This document shows positions 62,424-64,000 of a DNA stretch of 64,000 nucleotides, piece after piece (positions within the stretch are counted from its first letter, which is position 1; every line of letters starts with the position of its first letter). The DNA is taken from assembly GCA_965214415.1 (NCBI GenBank), contig CBDCBQ010000003.1:558001-622000 (forward strand), read 5' to 3'. The translations under genes and the position numbers were made by a program. The stretch comes from RH-AL1 sp965214415 (GTDB lineage: Bacteria; Pseudomonadota; Alphaproteobacteria; Rhizobiales; Beijerinckiaceae). Below the pieces are notes generated by a model that made no database searches, was not told the origin of the DNA, and was given only the letters and a program-made list of their open reading frames with translations.

Positions 62424-62975
62424 CTAGACGGCTGGCCCACCAGGAAGCCGCGTGGCGCGATCTCGTAGGACCTCGAGAAGGCAAATCCGTTGTTTTCTAG
62501 CCGCCTCGATGTCGAGCCAAGGGATCAGACCCGGTAGACCTGTGCCCCAGCGGCGTATTTGTTTTCTGTCATCCGTGATCACCAGCTCCGTCACGGCGAG
62601 TGCGATGAGATGCGAGTCGGTGCGGTTTTGCGGCAAGGGCTTGTTCCGACGCCCACTCACTGGCACGGCGACGATGGCGGCCATTGCAGCCTTCGACACG
62701 AAACTTCCTTCTCCAAAACCAGCACAAGGAGTTCCACCAAATCCGAAGAAACCGCGCCGCTCGCAGCGTTCCAGAAGCTTGCATATCAAGCTTTTGACGT
62801 AGGGCGGGACGTACACGTGTTGAAGCGCTTGTCGGTACTCGGTTTCCAGGTCAGGCGTAACGGCGAGCCGAAACTCGCTGTCGGCCAGCTCTCTCGTAGG
62901 GTCGACGTTGACCAGCGCGAAGCGGTTGACGGCGCAACTGTCGATGAAGACCCCTGTCCCCTCAGCTACAGCCAC
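62424..62975 (-). CDS. PIN-like domain protein, copy 2
   Basis: 183 residues. Same architecture as copy 1: 'GVFIDSCAVNRFALVNVDPT', 'LETEYRQALQHVYVPPYVKSLICKLLERCERR' (in parts), 'RTDSHLIALAVTELVITDDRKQIRRWG'. The middle carries an extra Gly/Phe/Ala-rich loop absent from copy 1. GTG 62975 lies inside the last codons of nrdJ (14-base overlap), so translation is probably coupled to the reductase. Confidence 0.72.
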   Translation of the reverse strand: MAVAEGTGVFIDSCAVNRFALVNVDPTRELADSEFRLAVTPDLETEYRQALQHVYVPPYVKSLICKLLERCERRGFFGFGGTPCAGFGEGSFVSKAAMAAIVAVPVSGRRNKPLPQNRTDSHLIALAVTELVITDDRKQIRRWGTGLPGLIPWLDIEAARKQRICLLEVLRDRATRLPGGPAV

Positions 62976-64000
62976 TCGTCCCGCCGCACGTGTCGCACTT
63001 CAGGCACGTCCCGTTGCGCACGAGCGTGAAATTCCCGCATTCGCCGCAGGCTTCGCCCGTGTACCCTTTCATCCGCGAGAGGCTGCGTTTCTCGGCGGTC
63101 GAAGGCATCGGCGCGTCGCCCATCTCGGCCTCCAGCGCCTGGCGCACCTCGGCCAGCTCGGCTTCGGCCGGGTCGACCTGCGAGCCGGGCTTCAGGGCGG
63201 TGGCGCCGTCGGTCGGGAGACCGTGCGTGGCGTAGGCGCCGCCCTGCAAGAGCATCAGCTTGTCGGCCTTGTTGCGCACGAACCCTTTGGAGACAAACTT
63301 CGCGGTCGAGGCCGGCACTTCGGGCGTGGGCGTCGGCGCGCGGCTTTGCGCCTCTCCCGAGCCCAGCACATCATGGCCGATCTCGCTCGGGTCGATGTGG
63401 GCGAGGTCGCCGCGGCCGAGATAGGAGATCGCCAGCTCGCGAAACACGTAGTCGAGGATCGACGTGGCGTTCTTGATCGCGTCGTTGCCCTGCACGAGCC
63501 CGGCCGGCTCGAAACGCGTGAAGGTGAAGGCATCGACATATTCGTCGAGCGGCACGCCGTATTGCAGGCCGACCGAGATCGCGATCGCGAAATTGTTCAT
63601 CAACGAACGGAAGGCCGCGCCCTCCTTGTGCATGTCGATGAAGATCTCGCCGATGCGGCCGTCCTGGTATTCGCCGGTGCGCAAATACACCTTGTGGCCG
63701 CCGACCACGGCCTTCTGCGTATAGCCCTTCCGTCGATCGGGCAGGCGCTCGCGGTCGCGCACGCGCTCGACGCGCTCCACCACGCGCTCGACGATGCGCT
63801 CGGCGATGGCGGCGGCGCGGGCCGGCAGGGGTGCCGCCTGGATCGCGTCGAGCGCCTCGTCGAGCTCGTCCTCGTCGTCGGAGATCAGTTGGGCGTTCAA
63901 CGGTTGCGACAGTTTCGAGCCGTCGCGATAGAGCGCGTTGGCCTTCAGCGCGAGGCGCCAGGAGAGCATGTAGGCCTCCTTGCAATCCTCGACCGTGGCG
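62962..64000 (-). CDS. nrdJ: vitamin B12-dependent ribonucleotide reductase, C-terminal part
   Basis: 345 residues up to the window edge; the catalytic N-terminal part lies outside. Visible: 'RKGYTQKAVVGGHKVYLRTGEYQDGRIGEIFIDMHKEG' (TSCPD domain, in parts), 'AIAISVGLQYGVPLDEYVDAFTFTRFEPAG', and a C-terminal zinc ribbon 'CGECGNFTLVRNGTCLKCDTCGGTSGC'. Class II enzyme making deoxyribonucleotides with or without oxygen. The frame is open through base 64000. Confidence 0.95.
   Translation of the reverse strand, partial: ATVEDCKEAYMLSWRLALKANALYRDGSKLSQPLNAQLISDDEDELDEALDAIQAAPLPARAAAIAERIVERVVERVERVRDRERLPDRRKGYTQKAVVGGHKVYLRTGEYQDGRIGEIFIDMHKEGAAFRSLMNNFAIAISVGLQYGVPLDEYVDAFTFTRFEPAGLVQGNDAIKNATSILDYVFRELAISYLGRGDLAHIDPSEIGHDVLGSGEAQSRAPTPTPEVPASTAKFVSKGFVRNKADKLMLLQGGAYATHGLPTDGATALKPGSQVDPAEAELAEVRQALEAEMGDAPMPSTAEKRSLSRMKGYTGEACGECGNFTLVRNGTCLKCDTCGGTSGCS

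Noticed and set aside
1..64000. CRISPR arrays, rRNA operon, insertion sequences, prophage
   Set aside because: Reading the window shows no regularly spaced direct repeats, no rRNA-like sequence, no transposase frame and no integrase or phage structural genes.

Overview
The window is GC-rich, gene-dense alphaproteobacterial chromosome. Several features point to Hyphomicrobiales (Rhizobiales): a RegB/RegA-type redox two-component pair, a nadABC operon with a NadQ-type Nudix-like regulator, the miaB-phoH-ybeY-corC-lnt-xre block, xseA followed by DUF2093, tRNA-Tyr next to rlmB, and a B12-dependent ribonucleotide reductase. Genus cannot be fixed from sequence alone; a Beijerinckiaceae or Bradyrhizobium-like background would fit. 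There is one tRNA, no rRNA, no CRISPR array and no recognisable insertion sequence.

Layout. 0-8.5 kb: the end of an OprB-type porin, a KefB/C-type antiporter, ispA, mtgA, an EVE-domain protein, gpsA and tsaD. 8.7-15 kb: a translationally coupled tRNA/RNA-processing and envelope run (miaB, phoH-like, ybeY, corC-like, lnt, xre). 15-18.2 kb: an ECF sigma/anti-sigma pair, xseA and DUF2093. 18.2-22 kb: the regB/regA pair divergent from an ABC-2 exporter. 22-28 kb: PHB depolymerase, a coiled-coil membrane protein, a patatin lipase, pncB and small secreted or membrane peptides. 28.2-33.8 kb: an NAD island (nadA-nadB-nadC, a LysR regulator, nadQ) with an inverted repeat over the nadA Shine-Dalgarno that is the obvious NadQ operator candidate.

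33.8-47.5 kb is an exopolysaccharide locus: a Tat-type GH10 glycanase, a Wzz/GumC chain-length protein, a Wzy/ligase-like membrane protein, an acyltransferase and the initiating undecaprenyl-phosphate sugar transferase on the minus strand. Divergent from these are a Wzz-kinase fusion with a ruined Walker A motif, a WecB/TagA/CpsF transferase, two GT4-like glycosyltransferases and a beta-propeller protein resembling the GINT1 N-terminal domain. 47.5-58.7 kb holds a formate/nitrite-type channel, a LOV hybrid kinase, DUF427, ilvA, a haloacid dehalogenase, tRNA-Tyr, rlmB, DUF485-actP and a YbdK-type ligase.

58.7-63 kb is the accessory part: a DUF2235 pseudogene broken by several frameshifts, an orphan BrnA-like antitoxin, and two related PIN-like genes bracketing a nucleotidyltransferase/antitoxin-like pair. 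Each PIN gene begins inside the last codons of nrdJ. For the second copy this is the living nrdJ gene; for the first it is a decayed, frameshifted copy of the nrdJ zinc-ribbon tail. The arrangement is therefore a tandem duplication of the nrdJ 3' end plus its PIN partner, with a toxin-antitoxin-like module between the copies. This is the most unusual structure in the window. The window ends inside nrdJ.
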